From the NCBI GenBank assembly GCA_019285755.1, contig CP079103.1, positions 248,001-312,000 of the forward strand: a DNA stretch of 64,000 nucleotides, given 5' to 3'. Source of the DNA: Chitinophaga sp. E66 (lineage in GTDB: Bacteria > Bacteroidota > Bacteroidia > Chitinophagales > Chitinophagaceae). The notes below the pieces were generated by a model. The model was not told the origin of the DNA. It did not search any database and worked only from the letters and a program-made list of their open reading frames with translations. Both the position numbers and the translations under genes were made by a program. Shown piece by piece: positions 18,375 through 27,936 of the stretch (position 1 is the first letter of the stretch; every line of letters begins with the position of its first letter).

Positions 18375-19351
18375 ATGGCCGCTGCAGATCAAATAAAGAG
18401 CTTAATTAAGTCATTTGGTGAAGGTGACGAAGAGCGTTTTTTTGCCTCTGCAATGCAAATTGCAGCCTCAGAAGCAAGACAAGGACATATAACTTTAGCT
18501 CAGGAACTAAAGAATTTAATTGAAAATGCAAAGAAGAATAAGTCTTCAAATAGATTTATTACAACAAAAACAGTTTCAATTTCTCCCCAGAAACGGGATC
18601 TTAATGAGTTAATTGACGTATTTAGACCGAGAATAAAGCTAAATGACATGGTCCTTGACCATCATGTGAAATCTCAATTAGAGCAGCTAATTTTAGAGCA
18701 AAAGAAGTGGGAGCTTTTATTGAATTATAATCTTACACCAAGACGAAAAATCCTTCTTACAGGGGCACCTGGGACTGGGAAAACAATGACAGCCCAAGCA
18801 ATTGCCGGAGAATTAGACTTGCCGGTATTTATCATTAGGCTTGATGGTATTCTTTCGAAATATATGGGAGAGTCAATTGCAAAATTGAGAATGATTTTTG
18901 ATGTAATGCCGGAACAGCGAGGCGTATATTTGTTTGATGAGTTTGATTCAATTGGCGGTAATAGAACGTATGGAAATGATGTTGGTGAAATTAAAAGAAT
19001 ACTGAATAGTTTTTTGATTAACATAGAAAAGGATCCAAGTAATAGTGTAATTATCGCTGCAACGAATTTACTGGAACGCTTGATAAGGCTCTTTTTAGAC
19101 GATTTGATAATATTATAGAATACCCTTTGCCCAGCAGTGAACAGATTGCTGCAGCAATTAGAAAATACGTATCCAATTTTACATTCGATAGTAAGATAAG
19201 TTATTCCATTTTAGCGGAGAAGGCAATTGGTTTGAATTACTCTGATATTGCGAAGGCTTGTGAAGATACCATTAAGGAAATGATACTGAATGGTACTAGG
19301 AAGCTTAGCAAGAATGTTCTAATAAAGTCTCTGGACAATAGGAAAATGTAA
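18375..19351 (+). CDS. ietA: AAA+ ATPase of an IetAS-like defence pair
   Basis: About 325 residues. An N-terminal helical region is followed by a classical AAA core: Walker A GAPGTGKT (about 130-137), Walker B VYLFDEFDS (about 183-191), sensor AATN and arginine-finger region FRRFDN. One base must be restored near 19070 to join NLL to GTLDKALFRRFDN. It is followed after 6 bases by a subtilisin-like protease gene. An AAA ATPase plus S8 protease is the composition of IetAS, known first from plasmid incompatibility and later as an antiphage system. The assignment rests on this gene pairing, not on sequence comparison. Confidence 0.78.
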
Positions 19352-19357
19352 AATGAT

Positions 19358-21879
19358 ATGCCACGTTTGCCCCATTTAAAAATTGATGCATTCCATCAAT
19401 CACTAGACTATACTTATCCACGGCAAGAAATGGCCCTGACTTTGACTTGCGTCAAAGGGATAGAGCTATTCATGGGAACAGATTACTATTACAAATGGAA
19501 AATGTAAGACAGCAGTTTGAGCTGTCTAGGGAGCAACCCTTACCTCCAGACCTTGTTAGAGATGATTCAATTTATGTTGAGTTTTACTCAGATTGGAATT
19601 ACTCAATGAAGTTTGATAGCTTGAATGAGAATTCCCTAGATCCGGGATTTCAGCTATTAAATATACGCGAAGAAACGAGAATGAATGGAGATGAAGCTCA
19701 AAAGCGGTATAAAGTAGCGGTTATGATGAGGCGAGGCGGCATAAGCGGTTTTATCAGAAAGATCGAAGACTATCTTACAAAAAATATAGTAAGGGACGGC
19801 ATAGAGACAGATAAACCTAGGAACCAAGCGCTATTAAATAATATTGAATCAATTCAAGTTGCAACTCTTCAATCGTTTTGGACCGATGCGCCGGAACATC
19901 CTTTCCCAGGCGAGGAAGAAATAGTTTGGTGGGAAGTTTGGTTTAGAAAAACTCAGGATGATTTAACTAGAATTGCGCATGTACTACAAAATTTACGTGC
20001 AGTTGGAGCGCAGGTCGGGCAAGCTTCATTATCTTTTCCGGAACACCATGTTCGTTTAGTAAGAGGGACGGTTCGCCAGCTTGCGTCTTCGCTGATATTA
20101 TTGGACAATCTTGCGGAGTTAAGAAAGCCCCAAGAAATAAATGACTTTATTGCCTCGGACAGTGTTAGCTTTAATGAAAGAGAGGAGTGGCTACAAGATT
20201 TACAGGAAAGGACTGATATGAATTTAGACGACCGATCAGTACTAATTTGCTTGCTTGATAGTGGAGTGAATAACAACCACCCGCTGCTAAATCGGATTTT
20301 GCCTGAAACGCGGATGTATTCATTTAAGGATACATGGGGACTAGTGATACTTGGCCAGAGGGAGGGCATGGAACACCTATGTCTGGATTGGCTATATATG
20401 GAGACTTGATAGAAGCAATGTCAACTCAGAATAGAATTAGCATTTATTATGGATTGAGTCATATAAGATTATTCATCCAAATGATCCAAATGATCCTGCG
20501 TTCTATGGTGTAATTACAGAACTCGCGTGTAGTACACCAATTGCAGCGTCACCAGATAATTTGAGGGTGTTTTGTATGTCAATCACAGATGGCAGTGTTA
20601 CATTTCGTGGTCGGCCATCATCGTGGTCTGCTGCGGTAGATAAAATAGCCTTTGGATCAGTCCTCACTCCACTAGCTCCGCAGCTTTTTATACTAAGTAG
20701 TGGCAATGTTAATTATTTGAATGGAAGTATACCTGACGAATATCCATCTAAGAATGAGACCGAATCGATACATGATCCAGCACAAGCATTTAATGCGCTT
20801 GCAATTGGTTCGTATACTAGAATGGATCGAATAGATCAAAACGTTTGGCCCGGAGTGACCTGCCTGGCCCCTAATGGAAAGATGGCACCTTCAAACTCTA
20901 CTTCTTTAATGTGGCCAATGCAATGGCCTATTAAGCCTGACCTGGTAATGGAGGGTGGCAACTTAGGCGTTGATGGGAGAGAAATAAAGGACCACGTATA
21001 TGCAATAAAACCACTTTCACTGGATAAAGATATCAGGAATTACATCTTTTCGCCATTTGGCGACACAAGTGGTGCAGCTGCTTTAGCCGCTAGGATGGCT
21101 GCAGATCTTCGCCATAATTACCCGGAATTTTGGCCAGAAACGATTCGAGGATTGATGGTGCACTCTGCTGATTGGACTGAAGCTATGTTAGAGGGGGCGG
21201 ATTTAGGCGTTGCGAGTACGAATGAAAAAGAAGAATTTTGCGTAGTTATGGCTACGGCGTACCAAACATAGAGAGAGCAATGGAATGTGCAGCGAATCGA
21301 CTCACATTAATAGCGGAGAACTATTTACAACCTTTTGCTCAAATTGGAAGCAATATAAGGACGAATGAATACCATCTATATCAGATACCTTGGCCGGTGG
21401 CTGTCCTAAGCGATGTACTTTCAGACGCGGATGTGAAACTTAAAGTGACATTATCTTATTACATCGAACCTAATCCAGGAAACAAGCAGTATGCTAGTAA
21501 TTTTCAGTATTTTTCGCATTCGCTTGATTTTAAAGTAATTAGGCCAACCGAAGACATTGATGCATTTAGAAGAAGAGTATCTTCAGAAAATGAACAAGCT
21601 GAGTACGATGGAACACAAGAACCTTGGGTGCTCAAAGAGGTTGTAAGAAATAGGGGTTCAATAAAGAAGGACTTTATCATTGCATCTGGTGCAGATCTGT
21701 CCACGCGTAATATAATTGCAATTTATCCAAAGAACGGTTGGTATAGAACTAGAAAGAAGCTTGGGAGAGCGAATAGCGAAGTAAGATATAGTCTAATAAT
21801 TAGCTTGGAGACCCAGCAGTTAGACGTTGATCTTTATACGCCTGTTCAAAATGCAATCTTAACTGCAATACCTGTTTGA
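19358..21879 (+). CDS. ietS: Subtilisin-like (S8) serine protease of an IetAS-like defence pair
   Basis: About 840 residues. A non-catalytic N-terminal domain (about 1-290) precedes the peptidase. The triad is visible: Asp in VLICLLDSGV (about 300), His in GGHGTPMSG (about 338, restored by one G near 20338) and Ser in FGDTSGAAALAA (about 571). A beta-rich C-terminal region follows. Breaks near 19432, 20340, 20468 and 21236 are all repaired by one base. No signal peptide is seen, so it is probably cytoplasmic and gated by its ATPase partner. It starts at ATG 19358, 6 bases after ietA. Confidence 0.8.
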
Positions 21880-21918
21880 TGTGACTGAAATAGTAAAGGT
21901 TTTATCCAGCAGTTACCT

Positions 21919-22720
21919 TCAATAGTTGCTAGATTTTTTAAAAAGTTGAATTGTATCTACTAAGTTGTCATAATGAAGCAGTGTTATATTTTGGTCTCTT
22001 TTTAATTTTCTTTGAAGGCGATAAGTCTTTTCTCTGAAATCATGTCTTCGTCCAGCGACCAATGCATAGTGAATTCTAGTTTTGTCAAGGATTATAAATT
22101 CTCCAGGCAATGGTATTTGTGTGCCCAAATATTTTTGAAAAAGCAAGCGGAGATGAGAGAAGTTTCCATCGATCCACTCATCCCAATCCTCAATTTGCTT
22201 TTGTCCTTTACGAATCGTTGATCCAAATGTACCGTCTGAATTAACAATAGAACCGGTTGAGTTTTCCAATTCAATAAATACAAAATGATATCCACTGGAG
22301 TTTTTACCGACCAGTAGGTAGTCGGCAATGTAGTTCGGTGGTAATTCAAATTCTTTAAATGCATAAGCCTTATGGTGACCAAAATTATAACTAGATTTTA
22401 GTATCGAACCAATAATAAAGTAATAACGATTGTTATTAATGAAGTTCAAAATTTCACGCTCCGTTGCTTCAGATTCAAGCAATGATATAAATTGTTCACT
22501 GGCAGTATCTAGTTTTTATGGTCTTCAAGTTCCTCAATATGTAAATAGTTGTTTGGAAATAAGGATTCGAAATGATATCCGGCTACCGGCATTAATTCCT
22601 GATAAAGAAAAAGCTGCGCAGGAGAAATGCCAGCTTTCCCTGCTCTAGGCATTTTTTCGCTTTTTGTAATTGAGTTTTTTCGGTTGGAGTAAGTATACGG
22701 TAGTCGCGATTATATAACAT
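21919..22720 (-). CDS. Shedu-like protein (DUF4263 nuclease domain)
   Basis: About 266 residues. Joining frames near 22513 and 22640 (one A each) extends the obvious frame to ATG 22720 (MLYNRDYRILTPTEKTQL). The C-terminal half matches DUF4263: ATEREILNFINNN, then IADYLLVG, HFVFIELENSTG and a helix with KGQKQIEDWDEWI. The D, E-x-E and Q positions fit the PD-(D/E)xK-type site of Shedu (SduA) antiphage nucleases. It is convergent with ietS and 133 bases downstream of the membrane operon on the same strand. Confidence 0.65.
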
Positions 22721-22852
22721 GGTGATCGTGGGTTGAGAATCTTCGCAATACATTGAGGTTCTATTATTGATAAATGTATCAGGTTGCCTCGTTGCAAGTT
22801 CACTACAAACTCATCACTCAGAAAACAAGGCCCATCGGCCGACAGCAGTTAG

Positions 22853-23077
22853 TTACCACGGTTTATAAAAGCTCAAATGATTTGACGCTACGAGTGCAAT
22901 CACTAAAGTGGTTGAAATGATCAAAAAAATAATTTCAGCAATATGAAATCCATAAACTAAACTTCCCTTTTGCATCACTCTAATTCTGCCAAAAGTAAAA
23001 TTTAGAATATAATATATTACACCCACAGTTAGTATAAATGTGGAAATTATTGATATGGCATTCAACAAATCCTTCAT
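22853..23077 (-). CDS. Small two-span membrane protein
   Basis: 74 residues with two hydrophobic helices, about 8-28 (ISIISTFILTVGVIYYILNF) and 44-65 (FHIAEIIFLIISTTLVIALV), separated by a short basic loop (GRIRVMQKG). It lies 20 bases after a larger protein on the same strand, so the two are probably co-transcribed. No family recognised. Confidence 0.6.
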   Translation of the reverse strand: MKDLLNAISIISTFILTVGVIYYILNFTFGRIRVMQKGSLVYGFHIAEIIFLIISTTLVIALVASNHLSFYKPW

Positions 23078-23097
23078 GGTATAAAGGTATGAGATTA

Positions 23098-24129
23098 TTA
23101 CTTAGAAACCTGCTCTAGGACTTTGTTAAGGTCTTCAGGTGTTGTTACTTTTACACTATCCATGTACTTATCTAAAACTCTGTCTTTCATTTGTCGTTTA
23201 TGTCTGCCATCTAAGAAATCATTTACTGCTTTTAAGATTCCGTCAGTCTTGAAGTCCACACCAGTTTTAGTAGTGACCCATCCTCCCCTGCAACAGCAAC
23301 TATGATGGCCGCAATGACCAGAACTTTAGCGGATTTTGATTTAAGATCAACTTTGCCAGGAGAATTTAGATACGTTTTTACACTGATTTCTGAAGCGTTT
23401 ATTTCCAACGAGTACTCATTTGAAAATTCATCAACTAATTCCATCAAATTATACCCTAAGCCAAATAATGCTTTGGCATTAATATCCTGCCGAGTTGTAA
23501 CATTTAAAACTAAGTGCAGTTCATCCTCAAGGAAATAAAAATCGCCAAGCGTTCTTTCGATAAAATCTTTGTAGTCACCAATATCATTTATTGCTTGGTG
23601 AGATTGGAAAATCTTATATAAATAGGGATCAAGTGTGTGCTTATTGATTGTCTTTACCCATTTTACTTTTTTTTCTTTTAGTCAAGTCACATTCGGTGAT
23701 TTTCAGGATTCTTTCATTTGTTACAACGGGTGCGGAGCTCATAACGACACCAAAGGATACCTCGAACGAGTTCTCCGAAGGTATAATTACAATATCTCCT
23801 TTTAAGGTCAACCATGAACTTTGTAATTTGGTTTGCGCCTAAAGTTGCACTCCTATCTTCCTTATCTTTTGGTAAATGTTTCTTGACTATTTTTTTACTT
23901 CATCATATAATTTTCTAGAGGCGGCACCATGCTGGGTCTGTAACCTACTATAAGTTTCTGCACTTACCTCCTCGTGATCTATTGCAACAAATCCGTGTTT
24001 AACGAAGGACGGGTAATGCAACCCACCATTGGTTCTAATTAACCAGTAGTTTCTCTCTAGTGGGGCTGTCGGAATGAGAGTTAGGAGTTTCTCAATATCT
24101 TTATTTAAGCTGGATTTGTTAGTTTGCAT
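23098..24129 (-). CDS. Unknown protein with a PUA/Mrr-like N-terminal domain and a C-terminal membrane segment
   Basis: About 345 residues when four frame breaks (near 23895, 23800, 23670, 23288; all in A or G runs) are repaired. The N-terminus NYWLIRTNGGLHYPSFVKHGFVAID (two segments) followed by ITKFMVDLKKGDIVIIPSEN and VSFGVV resembles the PUA-like sensor found at the front of some restriction-type proteins. The middle (about 165-260) is soluble; one hydrophobic segment (VLVIAAIIVAVAGGGW) near residue 270 and a lysine-rich tail follow. Function unknown; the context suggests defence. An alternative ATG is at 24138. Confidence 0.6.
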
Positions 24130-24225
24130 GAAGGGCAATTAATATTTGTACTTTTAGGAATGATGTTAATTAAGAAAGTCAGATGTAATTCCTTTCTAAG
24201 TATTGTGGAATGTCGGGAACGTTCG

Positions 24226-24246
24226 CCGTTCTTTATAAAAGAACGG
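24226..24246. repeat. Perfect short inverted repeat in the cargo intergenic region
   Basis: CCGTTCTTT, loop ATA, AAAGAACGG. No T run follows, so it may be an operator rather than a terminator. It lies in a 400-base AT-rich gap (24130-24531) between divergent genes in which I see no coding sequence. Confidence 0.5.
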
Positions 24247-24531
24247 GTACCAAGGGCATCAGGGGCCTAAGCAATACAGGACATGCATAACGAGGACACT
24301 CATAAGTTAAAGGACAATTAAATAACTGAAATAGGGGTTTCAATAAAAGGGGTCAAAACTTTTCTAAAATACAATATACATATTTTTCTTGAAAATGAAC
24401 GGATAGCGCACAAAAAGTTTGTTTGCCAAGATATAACTCGAAGCTTATGGTTCCTCAAAGACAATGTCATATATTTTTAGTTCTAGGAACAAGTCGTTGC
24501 AATCGACAGAAATGGCTTATATTGAAGAGGA

Positions 24532-24822
24532 GTGACCAAGTCAACAAACATATCATTAATTTTTCCGAAGCACCTTTTTTGGGATGTAATTATGGAACAA
24601 TTAGAACCTGAAAGAGATCAGAAGCTAATTATACCACGTGCTTTATATTTGACGAATGAAAAGAGTTTCGAAGTGGATATTTCCAGGTTAGAAGTATTTT
24701 ATTCCAGCAACGAAATCATCAGAAACCTCAAGTCTACCCAAGAGAGAATCAGTAACCGCGTATGTGAAATGGTGGCCCGCCGTTACCATATTCCTTATTT
24801 TTACAGATATTATCACAGATAG
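24532..24822 (+). CDS. DUF6922-like small protein
   Basis: 96 residues from GTG 24532, preceded by GAAGAGGA as a ribosome site. The N-terminal segment FPKHLFWDVIMEQLEPERDQ plus LIIPRALYL resembles DUF6922 proteins, which occur next to toxin-like genes in Bacteroidota; the C-terminus is CEMVARRYHIPYFYRYYHR. No partner toxin is adjacent. Starting at the internal ATG 24592 would remove the LFWD motif, so I prefer the GTG. Confidence 0.5.
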   Translation: MTKSTNISLIFPKHLFWDVIMEQLEPERDQKLIIPRALYLTNEKSFEVDISRLEVFYSSNEIIRNLKSTQERISNRVCEMVARRYHIPYFYRYYHR

Positions 24823-24919
24823 GAAGGTTCGACAGCACAATCTTCATGAAAATCCAAAGTCAACGAGGCGATACGCAAGAAAAGCATAGATCCTTCATCC
24901 GCAAAACCCATCAACTAAA

Positions 24920-25121
24920 CTATCGGCTCCGGTCTTTCTTAAACCCGTCCAGCATCTTCTGGATGTCCTAGTACTCGTAAAGAATAATCCCGCCAATCTT
25001 GGTATAAGGCAACGTCCCAAAGCTCGAACTTGTCGGCTTGGGTTATTTCACTACTTTTACCCTTGATTTCCCTTGCCGAATAGGTCTTTTCGGGAAGGAT
25101 TGAACTGGTTCCTCGAGACAT
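24920..25121 (-). pseudogene. Decayed excisionase-like HTH gene near the right end
   Basis: One frame reads TLPYTKIGGIILYEY, an in-frame stop, then DIQKMLDGFKKDRSR. This is the C-terminal half of the small HTH proteins found in Bacteroidota elements (pattern LPYTKIGGxxxYxxxDIxKML). The N-terminal HTH is not recoverable in any frame. Unlike the other broken genes, it needs a nonsense change as well as a shift, so it looks truly degraded. Confidence 0.55.
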
Positions 25122-25250
25122 GGTTTACGGTTTTGGGTGGTTAAAATCTTTCGGGAAGACCAATTTCCGAAGATTTTATGAACCGTCCGTAAAGCCCGGA
25201 TTAAGTAAAGATTAAATCCGATTTTGAATTGTAAATCAATTGAATACGCA

Positions 25251-25269
25251 TTCTGCATTGGGAAGTAAA
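25251..25269 (+). repeat. attR, right 19-bp attachment repeat
   Basis: An exact copy of 9386-9404, isolated from any mnmE sequence, as expected for the duplicated crossover site at the far end of an integrated element. The bases outside (A before, A after) differ from those at attL. Confidence 0.88.
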
Positions 25270-25321
25270 AACACGCCCTCCTACACGTAGACCGCCGCGG
25301 GCCCGTTTCAAAGAAAAGTGG

Positions 25322-25329
25322 TACCTTTG
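25322..25329 (+). promoter_or_regulatory. Candidate -7 box of the rsgA promoter
   Basis: TACCTTTG matches TAnnTTTG; GTTTCA about 20 bases upstream is a weak -33. The predicted leader to rsgA is about 170 bases. The stretch 25330-25505 shows nothing else recognisable. Confidence 0.5.
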
Positions 25330-25505
25330 CAGCAGATGACACGTCAATCTACATATAACCTCCTGACGGGAATTGCTCTCTAACGCAGGCCCACAAAGCA
25401 ATTGCTTTGAGTTCCTCTATTAACCTGCGTAATATTTCAATAATTATTTATTGTAACCGCTTTGTCGTGCTCTGTCTGAGCGCGTAAAGCAAGAATTATA
25501 TTATC

Positions 25506-26567
25506 ATGTCGACATTACAGTCGTACGGATGGAATGAGCATTTCCTACATCATTTCAATTCCAGTCTATATCAGGACGCCGAACCTGCAAGGGTCCTGTC
25601 AATACAAGGGTTTAAGCATCTCCTGATCACCGAAGCCGGCCCATTGGAAGCGCAACTCTCAGGGGCTCTCATTCACTCCCGCTCTCCGGAGGAATACCCC
25701 AAAGTAGGAGACTGGGTGCTAGTGAAACGATACGATGAAGCGGGGATTATCATAGAAACATTGCCGCGTATCAATGAACTAAGCCGAAAGGCGCCTGGCT
25801 CGGAAAGCTCCAGGCAGGTGCTGGCCGCTAATATCGACGCGGCGTTTATCGTACAAGGGCTCGACCGGGACTATAACCTGATGAGGTTACAGCGATATAT
25901 GCAGCAACTTGCGCTATGTAATATCCAGCCAATCGTGTTGCTGAATAAGGCAGACCTGGTAGCGGATCCGGAAGTTTTTCGGCAAGAGGTGGTGGCCCTG
26001 GGATATGATTGTCCCGTCATCTTGACCAGTGCCATGGATGAAACGCTGCAAGAAGAATGGGTTAGCCGGTACCTGATGCCTGAGTGTACTTATATTATGC
26101 TCGGATCATCGGGAGTTGGTAAAAGCACCTTATTGAACAGTTTACTAGGGTATAAACGCCAGGAAGAAGGCGCTACCAGTACGGCAAATAACAAAGGCCG
26201 CCATACAACTACGACCAGGCATCTGTTTTTGCTTTCCAACGGCAGTATGATCATAGACGCACCCGGAATGCGCGAGTTCGGCATTACGGCAGAAGATGGA
26301 GGGGAAGGGATACTTCACCCGCTGATTGAAGAACTGGCGCCACTATGCCGGTTTGGCGATTGCACTCATCAACATGAACCTGGCTGCGCTATCGTGTCAG
26401 CAGTTCAGAACGGATCGTTGCCGGAACTAGTTTACCGGAGTTATGTAAAATTGCTGCGGGAGCAATACCATTTTCAGACAAATGAAATGGATAAACGCAG
26501 AATTGAACGGCAACACGGTAAAATAACAAGACAGGCGTCCAAACACCGAAAGGATTGGAAGTATTAG
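25506..26567 (+). CDS. rsgA: Ribosome small subunit-dependent GTPase A (RsgA/YjeQ)
   Basis: 353 residues, intact. It is a circularly permuted GTPase that matures the 30S subunit. Motifs appear in the permuted order: G4 LLNKADL (about 147), G1 GSSGVGKST (about 199), G3 DAPGM (about 251). An N-terminal OB-fold and a C-terminal zinc site (CRFGDCTHQHEPGC, about 280-293) are present. It is longer than the typical 300-320-residue form because of N- and C-terminal extensions. It is the first host gene to the right of the mobile element. Confidence 0.95.
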   Translation: MSTLQSYGWNEHFLHHFNSSLYQDAEPARVLSIQGFKHLLITEAGPLEAQLSGALIHSRSPEEYPKVGDWVLVKRYDEAGIIIETLPRINELSRKAPGSESSRQVLAANIDAAFIVQGLDRDYNLMRLQRYMQQLALCNIQPIVLLNKADLVADPEVFRQEVVALGYDCPVILTSAMDETLQEEWVSRYLMPECTYIMLGSSGVGKSTLLNSLLGYKRQEEGATSTANNKGRHTTTTRHLFLLSNGSMIIDAPGMREFGITAEDGGEGILHPLIEELAPLCRFGDCTHQHEPGCAIVSAVQNGSLPELVYRSYVKLLREQYHFQTNEMDKRRIERQHGKITRQASKHRKDWKY

Positions 26568-26574
26568 AACAGGT

Positions 26575-26604
26575 AAAGACCGGGCATTTTGTCCGGTCTT
26601 TTTG
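26575..26604 (+). terminator. Terminator after rsgA
   Basis: AAAGACCGG pairs with CCGGTCTTT around GCATTTTGT, then a T run. The following 290 bases to 26897 are AT-rich and show no gene. Confidence 0.88.
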
Positions 26605-26897
26605 TTGTAATTTCATCTATTTCTCATATTCTTTTAATGATATTCACCGGTATGGGATTCACTTTTCGTGGGCGAATTAGCCGCTTGATAGCAATAGTAA
26701 AAGACAGGACAGGCTATTAATTGTTATTTTATTGCCCAATACTACTTAGTTGAGTTGATCTTATATAGCTGATATTGAGTTGTTTATGGTAATAAATCTA
26801 CGCGTAGCCCTCGTTTTGACAAACAATTGGAACATCATGCTTGTTAATTTGAGTGACTCCGGTATGCCTTTTGCATTTATATCTCAAAACGACCCAT

Positions 26898-27302
26898 ATG
26901 AAGAAATGGCCCCTGCTTTTACTGCTAGCAAGCATTTTCCTGGTATCCTCATCCTGTAAGAAGGAGTATATCACAAACGAAACCATCCCGAACTTTACTG
27001 TTGTTCACACGGTAGCCGTAGCGGATTGGACCCTCCGTCAGTCGGATGGCACTTATAATGCGGTTATCAATATGCCTGAAATCGACAATGTGACGTTCGA
27101 TAATGATGGCGTTATCGTGGCTGCCATGTTCGATGGAACGAACTATGAAGCGCTCCCGCAGGTATATGATGGTTTCAGCTACACGTACTTTTATTCGCCC
27201 GGATTCCTGACTGTCTCGGTACAGGGCGCAACAGGCGGAGCCGGCTCTCGGCCTACCGGACCTATCAAGTTTAAGATCGTCCTGGTACCGTCGGAACAAT
27301 AA
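26898..27302 (+). CDS. Small lipoprotein of unknown function
   Basis: 134 residues. A lipoprotein signal MKKWPLLLLLASIFLVSSSC ends in the lipobox cysteine at residue 20, followed by KKEYI. The mature part is beta-rich, with aromatic residues and a glycine-rich C-terminus. No domain recognised. The ATG at 26898 is chosen over an upstream in-frame codon (26853) because it begins the signal peptide. It has its own terminator. Confidence 0.75.
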   Translation: MKKWPLLLLLASIFLVSSSCKKEYITNETIPNFTVVHTVAVADWTLRQSDGTYNAVINMPEIDNVTFDNDGVIVAAMFDGTNYEALPQVYDGFSYTYFYSPGFLTVSVQGATGGAGSRPTGPIKFKIVLVPSEQ

Positions 27303-27327
27303 GCAAACTGCGACATATAATACTTCT

Positions 27328-27355
27328 AAGGGTCATCCGACAGGATGGCCCTTTT
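27328..27355 (+). terminator. Terminator after the lipoprotein gene
   Basis: AAGGGTCATCC pairs with GGATGGCCCTT (one G-T pair) around GACA, then TTTT. Confidence 0.8.
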
Positions 27356-27551
27356 ATATGGGCCATGTTGAGAATCTGTCTATTACGGATTTTAAGGGAA
27401 ACGGAACGAATATAAACCAGAACATAGCGAATATATAAACACCGGAAATCAGCTGCGGTTAATGCCGAATTTTACCTCCGAAGGGCTTCTAACCAAAGCC
27501 ATCCTCCATTCCGCACACACTTACATGTTGTTAACTTTTAAAACTGAAAAC

Positions 27552-27866
27552 ATGAAACGTTTAGTATTTGCTATGTTGTGCCTGACGCTGGGCACCGGCG
27601 CATTCGCCGCCGATTCAAAATCCACCAAACCCGCAGACAAGGTGGAAGTGAAAGCGACTGACAAGAAAGTTATCCTGGTGGGTACAAAAGAAATGAAAGC
27701 CAGCCAATTCCGGATTCAACGGATGATCACCACGCAAGACCTTTGCGGTAACCACATCAACGTTTGGGTATCTGGCCCGCACGGCACCACCTGGCTGCAG
27801 ATGTATGATGTTGCACTGGATTATGTGGTAGCGCACCTGGATTCAAACGGTTGCTTCCAGGGATAA
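27552..27866 (+). CDS. Small secreted protein, paralogue 1 (SKFRIQ...CG...GC family)
   Basis: 104 residues. The signal peptide MKRLVFAMLCLTLGTGAFAA is followed by a lysine-rich linker and a compact domain: SQFRIQRMITTQDLCGNHIN, VWVSGPHGTTWLQMYDVALD and a C-terminal SNGCFQG. Two cysteines (CG and GC) could form a disulfide. A close paralogue lies at 31735-32056. No known family; probably periplasmic. The start at 27552 is set by the signal peptide. Confidence 0.72.
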   Translation: MKRLVFAMLCLTLGTGAFAADSKSTKPADKVEVKATDKKVILVGTKEMKASQFRIQRMITTQDLCGNHINVWVSGPHGTTWLQMYDVALDYVVAHLDSNGCFQG

Positions 27867-27902
27867 TCACACAGGAATGAGGATGATTTTCCAGCCTTAT
27901 TG

Positions 27903-27930
27903 AGGGCAATCCGTAAGGGTTGCCCTTTTT
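27903..27930 (+). terminator. Terminator after small secreted protein 1
   Basis: AGGGCAATCC, loop GTAA, GGGTTGCCCT, then T run; it sits between convergent genes. Confidence 0.85.
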
Positions 27931-27936
27931 AGTGCC

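Larger units (their letters stand above)
9386..25269. mobile_element. Mobilizable integrative element inserted at the 3' end of mnmE
   Basis: A perfect 19-bp direct repeat TTCTGCATTGGGAAGTAAA, which encodes the last four MnmE codons (CIGK after the first phase) plus stop, occurs at 9386-9404 and 25251-25269; the flanking bases differ. Between the copies lie a tyrosine integrase next to the left end, excisionase-like HTH proteins, primase, MobC, a relaxase, a toxin-antitoxin pair and defence-like cargo. No type IV secretion or coupling protein genes are present, so it needs a helper element for transfer. The left part is GC-rich like the host; the right part (about 17.9-24.9 kb) is clearly AT-rich. 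Confidence 0.88.

Noticed and set aside
9386..25269. Self-transmissible conjugative element (ICE)
   Set aside because: I found a relaxase and MobC but no VirB/TraG-type or coupling protein genes between the attachment repeats.
25043..25401. Overlapping minus-strand frames of 66-99 codons across attR
   Set aside because: They span the attachment site and the rsgA promoter region and show no conserved features.
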